Assembly (NCBI RefSeq): GCF_000757425.2
Contig: NZ_JPKR02000003.1
Location: forward strand, 806,001-870,000
DNA from: Tatumella morbirosei
Lineage (GTDB): Bacteria; Pseudomonadota; Gammaproteobacteria; Enterobacterales; Enterobacteriaceae
Length of the DNA stretch: 64,000 bases
Direction of reading: 5' to 3'
Below, in pieces: positions 39,274 to 49,557 of the stretch. The notes beneath the pieces were generated by a model. It was given only the letters and a program-made list of their open reading frames with translations, had not been told where the DNA came from and did no database searches. Both the position numbers and the translations under genes were made by a program. Position 1 is the stretch's first letter. Each line of letters begins with the position of its first letter.

Positions 39274-40157
39274 TGAAAACAGAAAATGGTAATAAAATTA
39301 CAGAGGGCGGGCAGCGGTTACAACAATGGCTCGGCAGCATTCATGCCCGAAGCGGCGACATTGCGGCCAGTGAGGCGAAAGTTGTCGATCTCCTGCTTGT
39401 TGATCCTTTGTTTGTCGGTACCAGCACCACCGCACAGGTGGCTGCCCGTGCGGGGGTTTCACCGCCGACAGTCATTCGCGCTGCCCGGGCGATCGGGTTT
39501 AACGGGTTCACTGAGCTTAAGATAGAAATTGCCAGGGCGCGTGGTACTGCCCGGTTCTTTGCCCCACCAGATATGCTTACAGCAGATGCGACACTGACAT
39601 CTGTGCTGGAAACATCAATACGCGCCGGTGCAGATGCACTCACTGCACTTAGCGGTGCCATCGAAATCTCCGATCTTGATAAGGCAGTCGAATTACTCCA
39701 GCGCGCGCGCCAGGTTCTGGCATTTGGCGCTGGCCCTTCTGCGACAGTCGCCGCTGATGCAGTATTCCGTTTACGAACCGCGGGTGTAATAACCGTCAGT
39801 ATCCAGGACTATTTATCAGCAATGATCGCCGCCCGTCTGCTGGGTCCGGAAGACGTTATCATTGTTGTCAGTTCAACAGGGCGAACCGCATCCACCCTCG
39901 CCATCGCTGATGCGGCGTCCTCGGCTGGCGCATCGCTTATTGCAATCACTAACCAGTACGATACCCCACTGGCGACTCTCGCCAATGTTTCTCTGGTGGT
40001 GGGAGGAGCACCACTACCGGCGCAGATGGCCGCTGCGGGGAGTCGACTGGCTCAGTTGGTGGTTATTGATACCCTGGTTGCCACTCTGACTTTGCGGGAT
40101 ACAGAACAAAGTCGCCGGGCTGAACGGGCAGGTGTTGACTTGCCGGATATGTCCTGA
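39273..40157 (+). CDS. MurR/RpiR-family transcriptional regulator
   Basis: A 294-residue regulator with an N-terminal helix-turn-helix (residues 20-85, including STTAQVAARAGVSPPTVIRAARAIGF, in part) and a C-terminal SIS domain (VLAFGAGPSATVAADAVFRL; VIIVVSSTGRTASTLAIADAA) that binds phosphorylated sugars or acids. The ATG at 39273 is favoured over the 5' extension, which runs into the divergent gene. It overlaps the next gene as TGATG. Confidence 0.87.
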   Translation: MKTENGNKITEGGQRLQQWLGSIHARSGDIAASEAKVVDLLLVDPLFVGTSTTAQVAARAGVSPPTVIRAARAIGFNGFTELKIEIARARGTARFFAPPDMLTADATLTSVLETSIRAGADALTALSGAIEISDLDKAVELLQRARQVLAFGAGPSATVAADAVFRLRTAGVITVSIQDYLSAMIAARLLGPEDVIIVVSSTGRTASTLAIADAASSAGASLIAITNQYDTPLATLANVSLVVGGAPLPAQMAAAGSRLAQLVVIDTLVATLTLRDTEQSRRAERAGVDLPDMS

Positions 40158-41014
40158 TGCAGCTCAGTACGGTCGCGATGATTCTTACTGCGGCACTGGC
40201 GCATGCAGTTTGGAATATTGCCTCAAAGTACAAGCGGGAAGACACACTGATATTTGTCTGGGCCTACAGCTGTGTCTCAGTATTACTCTGGCTTCCGGCC
40301 AGCCTGTTTTTTATTGTTCAGGGACATCAGCAGCCCGACTGGCAACTCGCTGTTAGCGCTGTGGTCTCGTCAGTGCTTCATATTGCTTATTCCCTGATCC
40401 TGCAAGCTGGCTACGAACGTGCCGAACTTGGTGTTGTTTATCCGATTGCCCGGGGAAGCGGGCCGGTTCTGACAATGCTGATTGCTACCCAAATTATGGG
40501 GGAGCGCCTTTCAGCAAGTTCCCTGCCCGGCGCACTTCTGGTTATCGCGGGTATTTTTGTCGTCACCGGCAATCCTTTCAGACGCGGAAGCCGGTCACTC
40601 CGGGGAATACTCTGGGGGGCTGCTACCGGCACTGCCATTGCTGGCTATACCCTCTGGGACGGGTATTCAGTCACATATTTGCATCTGGATCCAGTGAGCT
40701 ACTACGCCAGCACGCTCCTGCTACAGAGTCTGTTTCTTACCCCGGGTGCGATGCGAAGACGCTCCGGGATTCCAACCGCGGTACGTACCGATATCCTGCC
40801 CATACTTATGGTTGCGGTATTTTCTCCACTCGCTTACATTCTGGTTCTGACAGCCATGCAGAGCATGCCCATCGCTCTCGTCGCCCCTCTCAGAGAATCT
40901 TCCATTATTTTCGGTTCTCTTCTCTCATACTGGTTATTTCGCGAAGATCATCTGGCGCGCCGTATTACCGGCGCGGTAATAGTGCTGGCCGGTATCGTAC
41001 TGATTAGCCATTAA
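40157..41014 (+). CDS. EamA/DMT-family transporter
   Basis: A 285-residue membrane protein with ten predicted segments in two EamA repeats (VAMILTAALAHAVWNIASKY at the start; GILWGAATGTAIAGYTLWDGY begins the second, quoted in part). Start overlaps the rpiR stop (TGATG), so they are translationally coupled. Probably exports or imports a metabolite related to the RpiR effector. A 9-bp hairpin terminator follows. Confidence 0.85.
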   Translation: MQLSTVAMILTAALAHAVWNIASKYKREDTLIFVWAYSCVSVLLWLPASLFFIVQGHQQPDWQLAVSAVVSSVLHIAYSLILQAGYERAELGVVYPIARGSGPVLTMLIATQIMGERLSASSLPGALLVIAGIFVVTGNPFRRGSRSLRGILWGAATGTAIAGYTLWDGYSVTYLHLDPVSYYASTLLLQSLFLTPGAMRRRSGIPTAVRTDILPILMVAVFSPLAYILVLTAMQSMPIALVAPLRESSIIFGSLLSYWLFREDHLARRITGAVIVLAGIVLISH

Positions 41015-41070
41015 ACGTCTGACCGGACGTTAATACACCAGGTTGTAGTGTTTTGTTAAAAGCAGGCATC

Positions 41071-41095
41071 AGGCCTGTCCATACCCGACAGGCCT
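41071..41095. terminator. Terminator between convergent EamA and oxidase genes
   Basis: AGGCCTGTC (41071-41079) pairs with GACAGGCCT (41087-41095) over a 7-nt loop. TTTG follows on the plus strand. Confidence 0.7.
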
Positions 41096-41149
41096 TTGTG
41101 GACGAAAGTCTGTTTTTTCATTTTTTAGCTAAGGATATTTCATGCTGTA

Positions 41150-42334
41150 TTACTGAGCTGCCGGAAAATGTAAGGTGGCAAACGCAGCAAAATCCTTTGC
41201 CGTTTTCCCCAGTAACCTTAACGGAGAGAAATCACTCAACAGCGGCGAACGCTGACCTGAAATAATTTCTTCAGCACAAAGCCGTCCCAGCAGCGGCGCT
41301 AAAGTCATACCACTGTGTGTGACCATCAGGTAAATCCGACGATTGTCAGAAAGATAACCTACTCCCGGGAGACCATCTGCCGGACGAGAGCGTTGTCCGA
41401 CAGCGATGCGTTCGAGTTGCGCTGCCTCCATATTGCTCAATACTCTGCGAAGTCGTCGCAGCATTTCCTCCCCAATATAACTGTCGATAGTTGCAGGATT
41501 GGCAGGATTGGCAAAACTGTCAAGATCGGGACACTGAAGCAGTAATCGCCCACCGCCCTCCGGCCGGACATTTAACCCTGGCGTAATTAAATTCGCCTGT
41601 AACTGGGTTAATACCGGCCGGGTGTAACCCAGGAAACCGCATGCAATTTTGTCAGGTTGATTGGGATCAATCATTGCCAGTTGCTGGCCAACCAATGCTG
41701 TCAGTTCGGCAGACCACCTGCCCGCGGCGATGACAATACAGTCTCCCTGCCAGTGTTCTCCGTTAGCAAGTCTAATCTCTGCACTGTCATTTGTTTCGAT
41801 GAGATCTGTTACTTCACTTTGCGTTCTTAATTCCGCTTTGTAAACATGCAGTTCAGACACCAGCCATGCCATAAATGCAGAAGGTATCAGTAAGCATTCT
41901 CCGGGGAATTGCCAGATCTCCCCTGCATGGGGATCCAGCCGAATTTCCGGAATTTTACGTTGAAGCTCATCAGGAGCAAGGTTCTTTACAGGGTAATGTA
42001 GTTTCATCAACCGGCTGACACGGTCCTGTAAACGCTTCTGCTCTGATGCACTGGTTGTCCATTCATACGTCCCTGTTTGCCTGAGCCACTGGCCTTCTGT
42101 TGTCCGTTCCTGCTGTAACCGAAGGTGCTCTGCAATAGCCTGAGCATTGAGATGGTGATAGCTTTCTGGTGATTTACCATTTGAATTGATCCAGGCAAAG
42201 GTCGTGCTGCTGGTCCCTGCCCCTACATGGTTACGCTCAAAAACAGTAACCTTTGCGCCCTGTTGCGCGAGGGAACGTGCCACGGACAGACCGAGTACAC
42301 CAGCCCCAATAACGGCAATTTTTTTGACCGACAT
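41150..42334 (-). CDS. FAD-dependent amino acid oxidase/dehydrogenase (DadA/ThiO-like)
   Basis: A 394-residue DAO-superfamily flavoprotein. The dinucleotide-binding fold VIGAGVLGLSVARSLAQQG starts at residue 8, with a basic E after the second strand (VFERN). A second FAD-contact segment is CIVIAAGRWS, and the C-terminal GVGYLSDNRRIYLMVTHSGMTLAP is typical of D-amino-acid dehydrogenases and glycine/sarcosine oxidases. Monocistronic; its specificity cannot be deduced. Confidence 0.85.
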   Translation of the reverse strand: MSVKKIAVIGAGVLGLSVARSLAQQGAKVTVFERNHVGAGTSSTTFAWINSNGKSPESYHHLNAQAIAEHLRLQQERTTEGQWLRQTGTYEWTTSASEQKRLQDRVSRLMKLHYPVKNLAPDELQRKIPEIRLDPHAGEIWQFPGECLLIPSAFMAWLVSELHVYKAELRTQSEVTDLIETNDSAEIRLANGEHWQGDCIVIAAGRWSAELTALVGQQLAMIDPNQPDKIACGFLGYTRPVLTQLQANLITPGLNVRPEGGGRLLLQCPDLDSFANPANPATIDSYIGEEMLRRLRRVLSNMEAAQLERIAVGQRSRPADGLPGVGYLSDNRRIYLMVTHSGMTLAPLLGRLCAEEIISGQRSPLLSDFSPLRLLGKTAKDFAAFATLHFPAAQ

Positions 42335-42780
42335 CTCTTTTCTCCTCTTTATCAGTGCCCTGATATTGGCTTTCGGTAAGTTATCCGCCGGCTTGATGCT
42401 ACACAGCTCAATTAAGGAAGCTGATTACTGCGTGTCTGAATATTGAGTCGATAAATCTGAAGGGAGTACCTCCCGGGCATATTTCAATTCGACAATCAGT
42501 CAGATATGCCGGGTTACCTGCTGAATCCAATGCACCAGTGACATGACCATCGATGTATTGTTCGGAATATCGATTTCGCTAATAAATAACAGACAGATCT
42601 TAATCCTTTGGTAATGATGCGGGCCATAAGTCCGTCCTGCGGGGAGCCGGGAAAATTCAAACGTTTCCCCGGGATTATTCATTATGACAGGTATCAAATA
42701 ACCGATGTTATCGCGGATCTTTATATCTGTTTTTACCGGACATCCTAACTTTAGCGACTGAATATGCAATGAACCTTAAA
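42335..42780. other. Intergenic region after the hemB paralogue
   Basis: About 445 bp. Minus-strand frames exist (for example 42500-42769 from a TTG) but have no recognised family, and no terminator is obvious. I see no supported gene. Confidence 0.45.
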
Positions 42781-43869
<1,089 letters not shown>

Positions 43870-45216
43870 TTAGCGAGAGAATTCCAGTGCCAGACCATAT
43901 CTCTGATGTATGGTCTTTCCGTCCCAGATAATTTGTCCATTGACCAGGGTCATATCCACTGCACCACCTGAAAAAATCCGACCTTCAAAGGGGGACCATC
44001 CACATTTATAGGCCACATCCTCGCGAATGATCTGTTGCTGACTGGACGGATCAATCACCACCAGATCCGCCCAGTATCCTTCCCTGATATAACCCCGGTC
44101 TGTAAGCTGGAAACGTTCAGCCACAGCATGACTGGTTTTTCTCACTACCATTTCCGGGGTAAAAATCCCTCTTCTGCTCATATCGAGTAGCGCAGGAAGG
44201 GCATGCTGTACTAAGGGTAAGCCGGAAGGCGCAGCAAAATAGTTATTTTGCTTTTCCTCAAGTAAATGCGGAGCATGGTCAGTCGCGATAACGTCGATAA
44301 TGCCTTCGTTAACGCCTTTCCAGAGTGCTTCCTGATGATGGTTGGTTTTTACAGACGGATTGCATTTAAGCTGGTGCCCCAAAGTTTCATAATCGGTATG
44401 ATTAAAATACAGATGATGAACGCAGGCTTCAGCGGTGATAGTTTTCTTACGCAATGCCTCCAGTGTGGGGGCGGCATCAAAGAGTTCGAGTTCATCTGCC
44501 GTAGTAATATGCAAAACGTGTAACCGGGTATTGTGTTTTTTTGCCAGAGCGACCGCCTGCCGGGAAGAGCTCAGGCAGGCCTCCACCGAACGAATAGCGG
44601 CATGCTCACCCGGAGGAACACTCTCTCCATATTGGTCCCGCCATCTCTGCTCATTGTGCTTTATGGTGGGGGTATGCTCGCAATGTGTGGCCACCAGACA
44701 AGGTGCATTAACAAAAATACTCTCCAGAACCTGTTGATTATCAACCAACATGTTTCCGGTAGAGGCCCCCATAAAAACCTTCACTCCACAGGCCTCTGAA
44801 GCGGTAAGCGTCTTGAGTTCTTCCAGGTTATCGTTCGTCGCACCGAAGTAAAAACTGTAATTCGCCAGTGAACAATCCGATGCGCGATGAAATTTATCCT
44901 TTAGCGCCTGACGGGTGGTCGTCGGCGGAGTCACGTTCGGCATTTCCATAAAGCTGGTAATCCCGCCCATCACTGCTGCAGCGGATTCTGTAGCAATAGT
45001 TCCTTTATGAGTCAGGCCTGGTTCGCGGAAATGCACCTGATCGTCTATCATACCAGGTATGACCCATTTTCCTCGCAGATCAATCACCTGCCATTCCGGA
45101 CGGGAAGTTATCAGTGAGGCAATCTTCTGAATCCGTCCTTTATCAATGAAAATATCAGCCTGAATTCGATTGTCTTCATTGAGTATTAATGCATTAGTCA
45201 GTAACAAGGGTCTCAT
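43870..45216 (-). CDS. Dihydroorotase paralogue (PyrC2 type)
   Basis: A 448-residue amidohydrolase, which would cyclise carbamoyl-aspartate in pyrimidine synthesis. Metal-site segments are DDQVHFREPG (the first His of HxH is Gln), VKVFMGAS with the bridging Lys, THCEHT, HVLHIT and ATDHAPH. Similar long dihydroorotases accompany dksA2/folE2 in Pseudomonas Zur regulons. It lies 66 bp before hemB and 55 bp after the 146-aa gene. The Gln in the metal motif might lower the zinc requirement (inference). Confidence 0.88.
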   Translation of the reverse strand: MRPLLLTNALILNEDNRIQADIFIDKGRIQKIASLITSRPEWQVIDLRGKWVIPGMIDDQVHFREPGLTHKGTIATESAAAVMGGITSFMEMPNVTPPTTTRQALKDKFHRASDCSLANYSFYFGATNDNLEELKTLTASEACGVKVFMGASTGNMLVDNQQVLESIFVNAPCLVATHCEHTPTIKHNEQRWRDQYGESVPPGEHAAIRSVEACLSSSRQAVALAKKHNTRLHVLHITTADELELFDAAPTLEALRKKTITAEACVHHLYFNHTDYETLGHQLKCNPSVKTNHHQEALWKGVNEGIIDVIATDHAPHLLEEKQNNYFAAPSGLPLVQHALPALLDMSRRGIFTPEMVVRKTSHAVAERFQLTDRGYIREGYWADLVVIDPSSQQQIIREDVAYKCGWSPFEGRIFSGGAVDMTLVNGQIIWDGKTIHQRYGLALEFSR

Positions 45217-45271
45217 GACAAACGACTCCCGATATTTTTACGCTCCAGTACAGCTGAAATAAACCAGTGGA

Positions 45272-45712
45272 TTAAAGACGCCTGGTCTCTGCAATGAGTT
45301 CGATGGGCTGCAATCGCGGCGTTTTAGTACGGGTGACAGCATCACTCTCTGTTGACAGCAGCCGGGCTTCAAACGCCAAATCAGAGTGATTAAAAATAAG
45401 GCCACTCTGGCATTCACAACTCTCTGTTATCTGGTTTTCGTTAACAGGAAAATAATGCTCATACCCGGCACGCAATGCCATATTCATACGGCCAACAGGG
45501 ACAGTATGTTCGAAAGCACAGACACAGGACGGGTGGCCCGGATTATCTTTATCACCACAAAGCAGATTCTCACTGGCGGTATTTTTCGGAATGATTTCAT
45601 CTAATCCCCACCGGTCCGCCAGCGCCAGGAATGCCGTTTCAACAACAGTAATACCGTTGCTTTGGGTTTCATCCTTATTTACTGGCCAGTTTTGACAGGA
45701 ATTTTCATACAT
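45272..45712 (-). CDS. Unrecognised Cys-rich protein in the zinc-starvation operon
   Basis: A 146-residue protein starting MYENSCQNWPVNKDE after CAGGGAC, 22 bp after the thrS2 stop. An upstream extension would overlap thrS2 and is unlikely. It has no signal peptide or membrane segment. Cysteines and histidines cluster in two places: NLLCGDKDNPGHPSCVCAFEH (in part) and ESCECQSG, which suggests metal binding. I do not recognise the family. Being between thrS2 and pyrC2, it is presumably expressed on zinc shortage; a metal-handling role is only inference. Confidence 0.65.
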   Translation of the reverse strand: MYENSCQNWPVNKDETQSNGITVVETAFLALADRWGLDEIIPKNTASENLLCGDKDNPGHPSCVCAFEHTVPVGRMNMALRAGYEHYFPVNENQITESCECQSGLIFNHSDLAFEARLLSTESDAVTRTKTPRLQPIELIAETRRL

Positions 45713-45734
45713 GTCCCTGTTGACGACCAGTTTA

Positions 45735-47687
45735 TTAAGCAAGGTGAGTCTCCGGGGCCCGGCAACACCGTGCAATGCAATCCACTGCTTCGTTAAGTAA
45801 TAACGTTCCCATGCTTTCCCCCGAACGATCGCGTACTGTGACGCTGACTGCATTCTCCTCCGCCTCACCAATAATCAGCAGGAAAGGAATTCGCGCCAGT
45901 GTTTGTTCACGGATTTTATAGCCAATCTTTTCATTACGAAGATCCAATTCACAGCGAATACCTTGCTGACGAAGTGCCTTCAACACCTGCTCCGCATAGT
46001 GATGTTGTTTGTCAGTAATCGTCATGACCACAGCCTGAACCGGCGATAGCCAGGCAGGAAGTTTGCCGGAAAAATGTTCAAGAAGAATACCGGTAAATCG
46101 CTCAAGAGAACCAAAGAGCGCCCGGTGCAACATGACAGGACGAATTGTTGACCCATCCTCAGCAATGTAACCAATATCAAATCGTTCAGGCAGATTCATA
46201 TCCACCTGTAAGGTACCGCACTGCCAGTCCCGGCCAATGGCGTCGCGCAAAACAAACTCCAGTTTGGGGCCATAGAAGGCACCTTCACCAGGGTTGACCA
46301 ACCATTGTAATTTCTGCGCCTCAAGAGACGCTGAAAGTGCATTTTCTAACTGATCCCAGTCGCTGTCGCTGCCCATTCGCTTTACAGGACGGGTGGATAA
46401 TTTAATAGCGACCTCTTCAAACCCAAACTGCTTATAAATATCAAGCACCAGTTGAAGGATATGTTTGCATTCCTCCTCTACCTGCCGGAGGGTGCAAAAG
46501 ATATGTGCATCATCCTGAGTGAAATGCCGCACACGGAGTAATCCGTGAAGAGAACCAGAAGGTTCATAACGATGAACCTTACCAAATTCAGACAGCCGAA
46601 CGGGCAACTCCCTGTAACTCCTGTTCCGATGTTTAAACAGAGATACCGCACCCGGGCAGTTCATCGGCTTCAGAGCAAAACTACGCCCATCTTCGGTTTG
46701 GGTGGTAAATATATGATCACGATAATTGTCCCAGTGACCGGAAATTTCCCACAGGCTTCTGTCCATAACATCAGGCGTATTGACTTCATCATAACCCGCC
46801 AGCTCATGGCGCTTTCGCATGTAATCGATAAGCGCCTGGAAAATCGTCCAGCCCCGGGGATGCCAGAAGACTGAACCCGGAGCGTTATCCTGAAAGTGAA
46901 ATAAATCCAGCTCCCGCCCAAGCTTACGATGATCGCGTTTCTCTGCTTCTGCTGTTTTCTCAATCCAGTCATTAAGCTGTTTTTTGCTGGCCCATGCCGT
47001 GCCGTAAATCCGCTGTAACTGTATGTTACTGGCTACACCCTGCCAGTACACACCGGATACGTTAAGCAACCTCATGTTTTTCAAAAAGCGAAGGTCCGGA
47101 ATCAGTGGCCCGGTAAATTCATCCGTAAACTGTCTGAGATGACATAACGTGACCCACGTATCTGTCGGTGATTCCGCCAGTTTCGTTGATTTGAACTGCT
47201 CTGACCGCTGGTTAAAAAGATCTATCGCCTGTTCCTGCGTAACCTGCTCTTTTATGACAGTCGGGTTTTCAGCCATCAGAATTGTCATGTGCTGCTCAAT
47301 CATCACCAGGTCATCGCGTGAAAACGGTTTATCTACTGAGAAATCATAATAAAACCCTTCCTCTGTCAGATGTCCTTCAACGATTTTAGCCGTGGGAAAC
47401 AGCTGCTTTACTGCCGCAGCAAGAAGCAGCAGGCAGCCCTGGCGAATCGGGCCCAGGGCTTCTTCATCAAAACAGCTGATGAAACTGAGCTTTCCACTGT
47501 GTTGTGCCGTCTCAGTCAGATCCAAACTTTGACCCTCAATTTCCGCATACACAGAGTTTTTTACGAGGGAAGAGCCGATACTCTTTGCAACCTGCAGCAA
47601 AGTCGTCCCTTTTCTGATGTGCTTCTGAGAGCCATCCGGAAGAGTAAAGGTAAGAGAATCTGACCCTGTAATTAGCGCATCTGACAT
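45735..47687 (-). CDS. thrS2: Threonyl-tRNA synthetase paralogue with an inactivated editing site
   Basis: A 650-residue class II synthetase, from ATG at 47687. Order: TGS domain (1-60), second additional/editing domain (about 70-235), catalytic core and C-terminal anticodon-binding domain. The catalytic zinc ligands are present (KPMNCPG, QDDAHIF, VMLHRALFGS). The editing residues known from E. coli (His73, His77, Cys182, His186) correspond to Gln83, Leu87, Phe191 and Leu195, so serine clearance in cis should be lost. It is the first gene of the thrS2-146aa-pyrC2-hemB run. Zur-linked second thrS genes are known in cyanobacteria. Confidence 0.9.
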   Translation of the reverse strand: MSDALITGSDSLTFTLPDGSQKHIRKGTTLLQVAKSIGSSLVKNSVYAEIEGQSLDLTETAQHSGKLSFISCFDEEALGPIRQGCLLLLAAAVKQLFPTAKIVEGHLTEEGFYYDFSVDKPFSRDDLVMIEQHMTILMAENPTVIKEQVTQEQAIDLFNQRSEQFKSTKLAESPTDTWVTLCHLRQFTDEFTGPLIPDLRFLKNMRLLNVSGVYWQGVASNIQLQRIYGTAWASKKQLNDWIEKTAEAEKRDHRKLGRELDLFHFQDNAPGSVFWHPRGWTIFQALIDYMRKRHELAGYDEVNTPDVMDRSLWEISGHWDNYRDHIFTTQTEDGRSFALKPMNCPGAVSLFKHRNRSYRELPVRLSEFGKVHRYEPSGSLHGLLRVRHFTQDDAHIFCTLRQVEEECKHILQLVLDIYKQFGFEEVAIKLSTRPVKRMGSDSDWDQLENALSASLEAQKLQWLVNPGEGAFYGPKLEFVLRDAIGRDWQCGTLQVDMNLPERFDIGYIAEDGSTIRPVMLHRALFGSLERFTGILLEHFSGKLPAWLSPVQAVVMTITDKQHHYAEQVLKALRQQGIRCELDLRNEKIGYKIREQTLARIPFLLIIGEAEENAVSVTVRDRSGESMGTLLLNEAVDCIARCCRAPETHLA

Positions 47688-47717
47688 TTCGTATCCCACA
47701 TAGCCCAGTAATTAACA

Positions 47718-47764
47718 GCAACTATGTTGCATTAATAATTTCATAAACGCAACTGTGTTGCGTT
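47718..47764. promoter_or_regulatory. Pair of GCAA-N5-TTGC operators upstream of thrS2
   Basis: GCAACTATGTTGC lies at 47718-47730. The longer perfect repeat AACGCAAC-TGT-GTTGCGTT lies at 47746-47764. They are 31 bp apart centre to centre (three helical turns). The same core recurs at 52267-52281. The spacing TGCAA-N5-TTGCA recalls Nur/Fur-family operators, unlike the Zur palindromes nearby. Confidence 0.65.
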
Positions 47765-48028
47765 ATTTGTTATGTGTATGAGATGCCAGCACTGGCATAA
47801 GCAATTAATCATGGAACAGCAGCCATTGCAGAATAAAGGTAATTTTCTGTTCAAAACAGATTATTGGTAATGTTATAGGCTGGCTAAATATTCGCAGGAG
47901 ATACCCTGCTTCAGGTAAATACTGTGTAGAGAATCCTGTTAAACCGTACTCTCACCCTACTGACCATTATTCATGGTGCCAATACGATTGAAGAGAGGAA
48001 CAACGTCCCCGGAAAGTATCAGAATGTC
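47765..48028. other. Intergenic region between queD2 and thrS2
   Basis: About 260 bp, no gene, no clear terminator; together with 47688-47764 it is the thrS2 promoter region. Confidence 0.45.
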
Positions 48029-48895
48029 TCAGGCTATTGCGCCTTTACCCACGCCCTCAAAAGCATGGACTTCTACTTTTGCAGCAGGTAACTGTTGCTC
48101 AATGGACTGCCTGATAAATAAAGCCAGCGATTCAACCGTAGTATCATACGGCAGAATATCAACCGCCTCACAACCCAGCATAATCTCAAAATACCCCTGA
48201 AAACTCCGGTAGGACGAACATATCATTCCCTTATGCCAGTATGCTACGGCACGCGGTGAAAGTTCTGAAACTGAAACGATGTCCTCCCGACTGAGTAGAT
48301 AAGCGTTATTCCATCGTTTTGCCCACTGCTGTTCCCACCTGTGACTTCGTTCGCCATCAATTAAAATTCTAATGGTTGAGCGATGCCCATGCGCTATTCT
48401 CTGACAATTTCCGCGGTGTTTTTTCAGTCCGTGCGAATAATGGTAACTCTCACCATGAATAGTTTCAGGGCGTAACGTTATCGTTATACCCTTCACTCCC
48501 TGTGGCAAACACGCCAGCAGATGTTTTTCTATGATGGATTCAAGGTAACGATCACTAATCTTATCGCTCCGGACCAGAAAGAAGCTCTCCTGCGGCCCGG
48601 AAATAAAACACCGAACCTTACCGTCGTTATCCAGCGTGGCGACTTCGGTCGTAGTCCCGGCATGACTCACCATGACATGACTATTTGTTTCCGGCACAAT
48701 CAGGACATGATCGGCCAGTTTATCGATTTCATTTTTGATACTTTTTTTTGCATGAGAGAAATCCATTACCATGGATTCGGCATTCATATCTCCCTCAAGT
48801 ATCATATCAACTATAAGGCTGTTACCAATCACCCCGGCTTCCGTATCAATGAAACTAAAATCCAGAACCGTCAGATCATTAATAAAAATTTTCAA
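48029..48895 (-). CDS. 6-pyruvoyl-tetrahydropterin synthase/QueD-family protein, duplicated-domain form
   Basis: A 288-residue protein made of two tandem T-fold halves. The N-terminal half (MKIFINDLTVLDFSFID, MVMDFSHAKKSIK) looks degenerate. The C-terminal half carries the active pattern YSHGLKKHRGNCQRIAHGH, with the zinc-binding His residues and the catalytic Cys. It would convert 7,8-dihydroneopterin triphosphate, linking to FolE2. It follows the gamma-carbonic anhydrase by 100 bp with a weak hairpin between. The retained ligands mean this copy still needs a metal. Confidence 0.82.
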   Translation of the reverse strand: MKIFINDLTVLDFSFIDTEAGVIGNSLIVDMILEGDMNAESMVMDFSHAKKSIKNEIDKLADHVLIVPETNSHVMVSHAGTTTEVATLDNDGKVRCFISGPQESFFLVRSDKISDRYLESIIEKHLLACLPQGVKGITITLRPETIHGESYHYSHGLKKHRGNCQRIAHGHRSTIRILIDGERSHRWEQQWAKRWNNAYLLSREDIVSVSELSPRAVAYWHKGMICSSYRSFQGYFEIMLGCEAVDILPYDTTVESLALFIRQSIEQQLPAAKVEVHAFEGVGKGAIA

Positions 48896-48910
48896 CCCGA
48901 CCTCTTTAAT

Positions 48911-48945
48911 AAAAAAAACGCCTCGTCCGCAAAAGATGAAGAGGC
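48911..48945 (-). terminator. Weak terminator between gamma-CA and queD2
   Basis: On the minus strand GCCTC (complement of 48941-48945) pairs with GAGGC (complement of 48920-48924), followed by eight T (complement of 48911-48918). The stem is only 5 bp, so partial read-through into queD2 is likely. Confidence 0.5.
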
Positions 48946-48996
48946 AGACAACAGAATGCTAAAATGAGCAATATTTAGAAACCAGAACGTCTATAC

Positions 48997-49557
48997 TCAG
49001 AATTCATTTCGTAACAGCTGATAACCTTCTACCAGTTTGACATTAGTACTGGCGACTTCTTCTGAAAATTGCAAAGATGCAGGATCGACTTTTGAATATT
49101 GGCTAAGGTCAGTATCCACCCCTACGCGTTCTGTCGAAGGGATATAGGTATTTTCAGGTAACGTAACACCATCCACCACCGCGTTATAGCGGATAACACA
49201 ACCCGCCTGGATATGACAGTTAAACAGCACACTGTTGAAACCAATAAATACTCGTTCGTCAACCTTACATGGGCCATGAACTATTGCCCGGTGAGCAATG
49301 GATGTGCCACTTCCTACTGTTACTGGTGCGCCACTTTTTGAATGAATAACGACTCCATCCTGAATATTAGAGTGGGAATGGATAATAATAGGATCCATTT
49401 CCCCTTCTGAATTTAATTCATCAGCACGAATAACAGCATAGGGGCCGACGTAAACATAGTCATGAATGATGACACGTCCACAAATAACCGCGGTGGGATC
49501 AATATAAGCCTTTGCCGACACAATAGGCGTATGACCTGATGGATTTTTACGTAACAT
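48997..49557 (-). CDS. Gamma-type carbonic anhydrase/acetyltransferase-fold protein
   Basis: A 186-residue left-handed beta-helix protein. Hexapeptide repeats run from AYIDPTAVICG to CHIQAGCVIRYNAVV. Metal-ligand His residues are in NIQDGVVIHSKSG and GTSIAHRAIVHG, as in gamma-carbonic anhydrases. The ATG at 49557 overlaps the folE2 stop by 11 bp; the longer frame to 49695 is inside folE2. Gamma-CAs can use iron or cobalt rather than zinc, which fits a zinc-sparing operon; the same gene neighbours dksA2 and folE2 in Pseudomonas. Confidence 0.87.
   Translation of the reverse strand: MLRKNPSGHTPIVSAKAYIDPTAVICGRVIIHDYVYVGPYAVIRADELNSEGEMDPIIIHSHSNIQDGVVIHSKSGAPVTVGSGTSIAHRAIVHGPCKVDERVFIGFNSVLFNCHIQAGCVIRYNAVVDGVTLPENTYIPSTERVGVDTDLSQYSKVDPASLQFSEEVASTNVKLVEGYQLLRNEF

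Noticed and set aside
42500..42769. Minus-strand 89-codon frame after hemB
   Set aside because: Begins with TTG, has no Shine-Dalgarno sequence and no recognisable family; left as intergenic.
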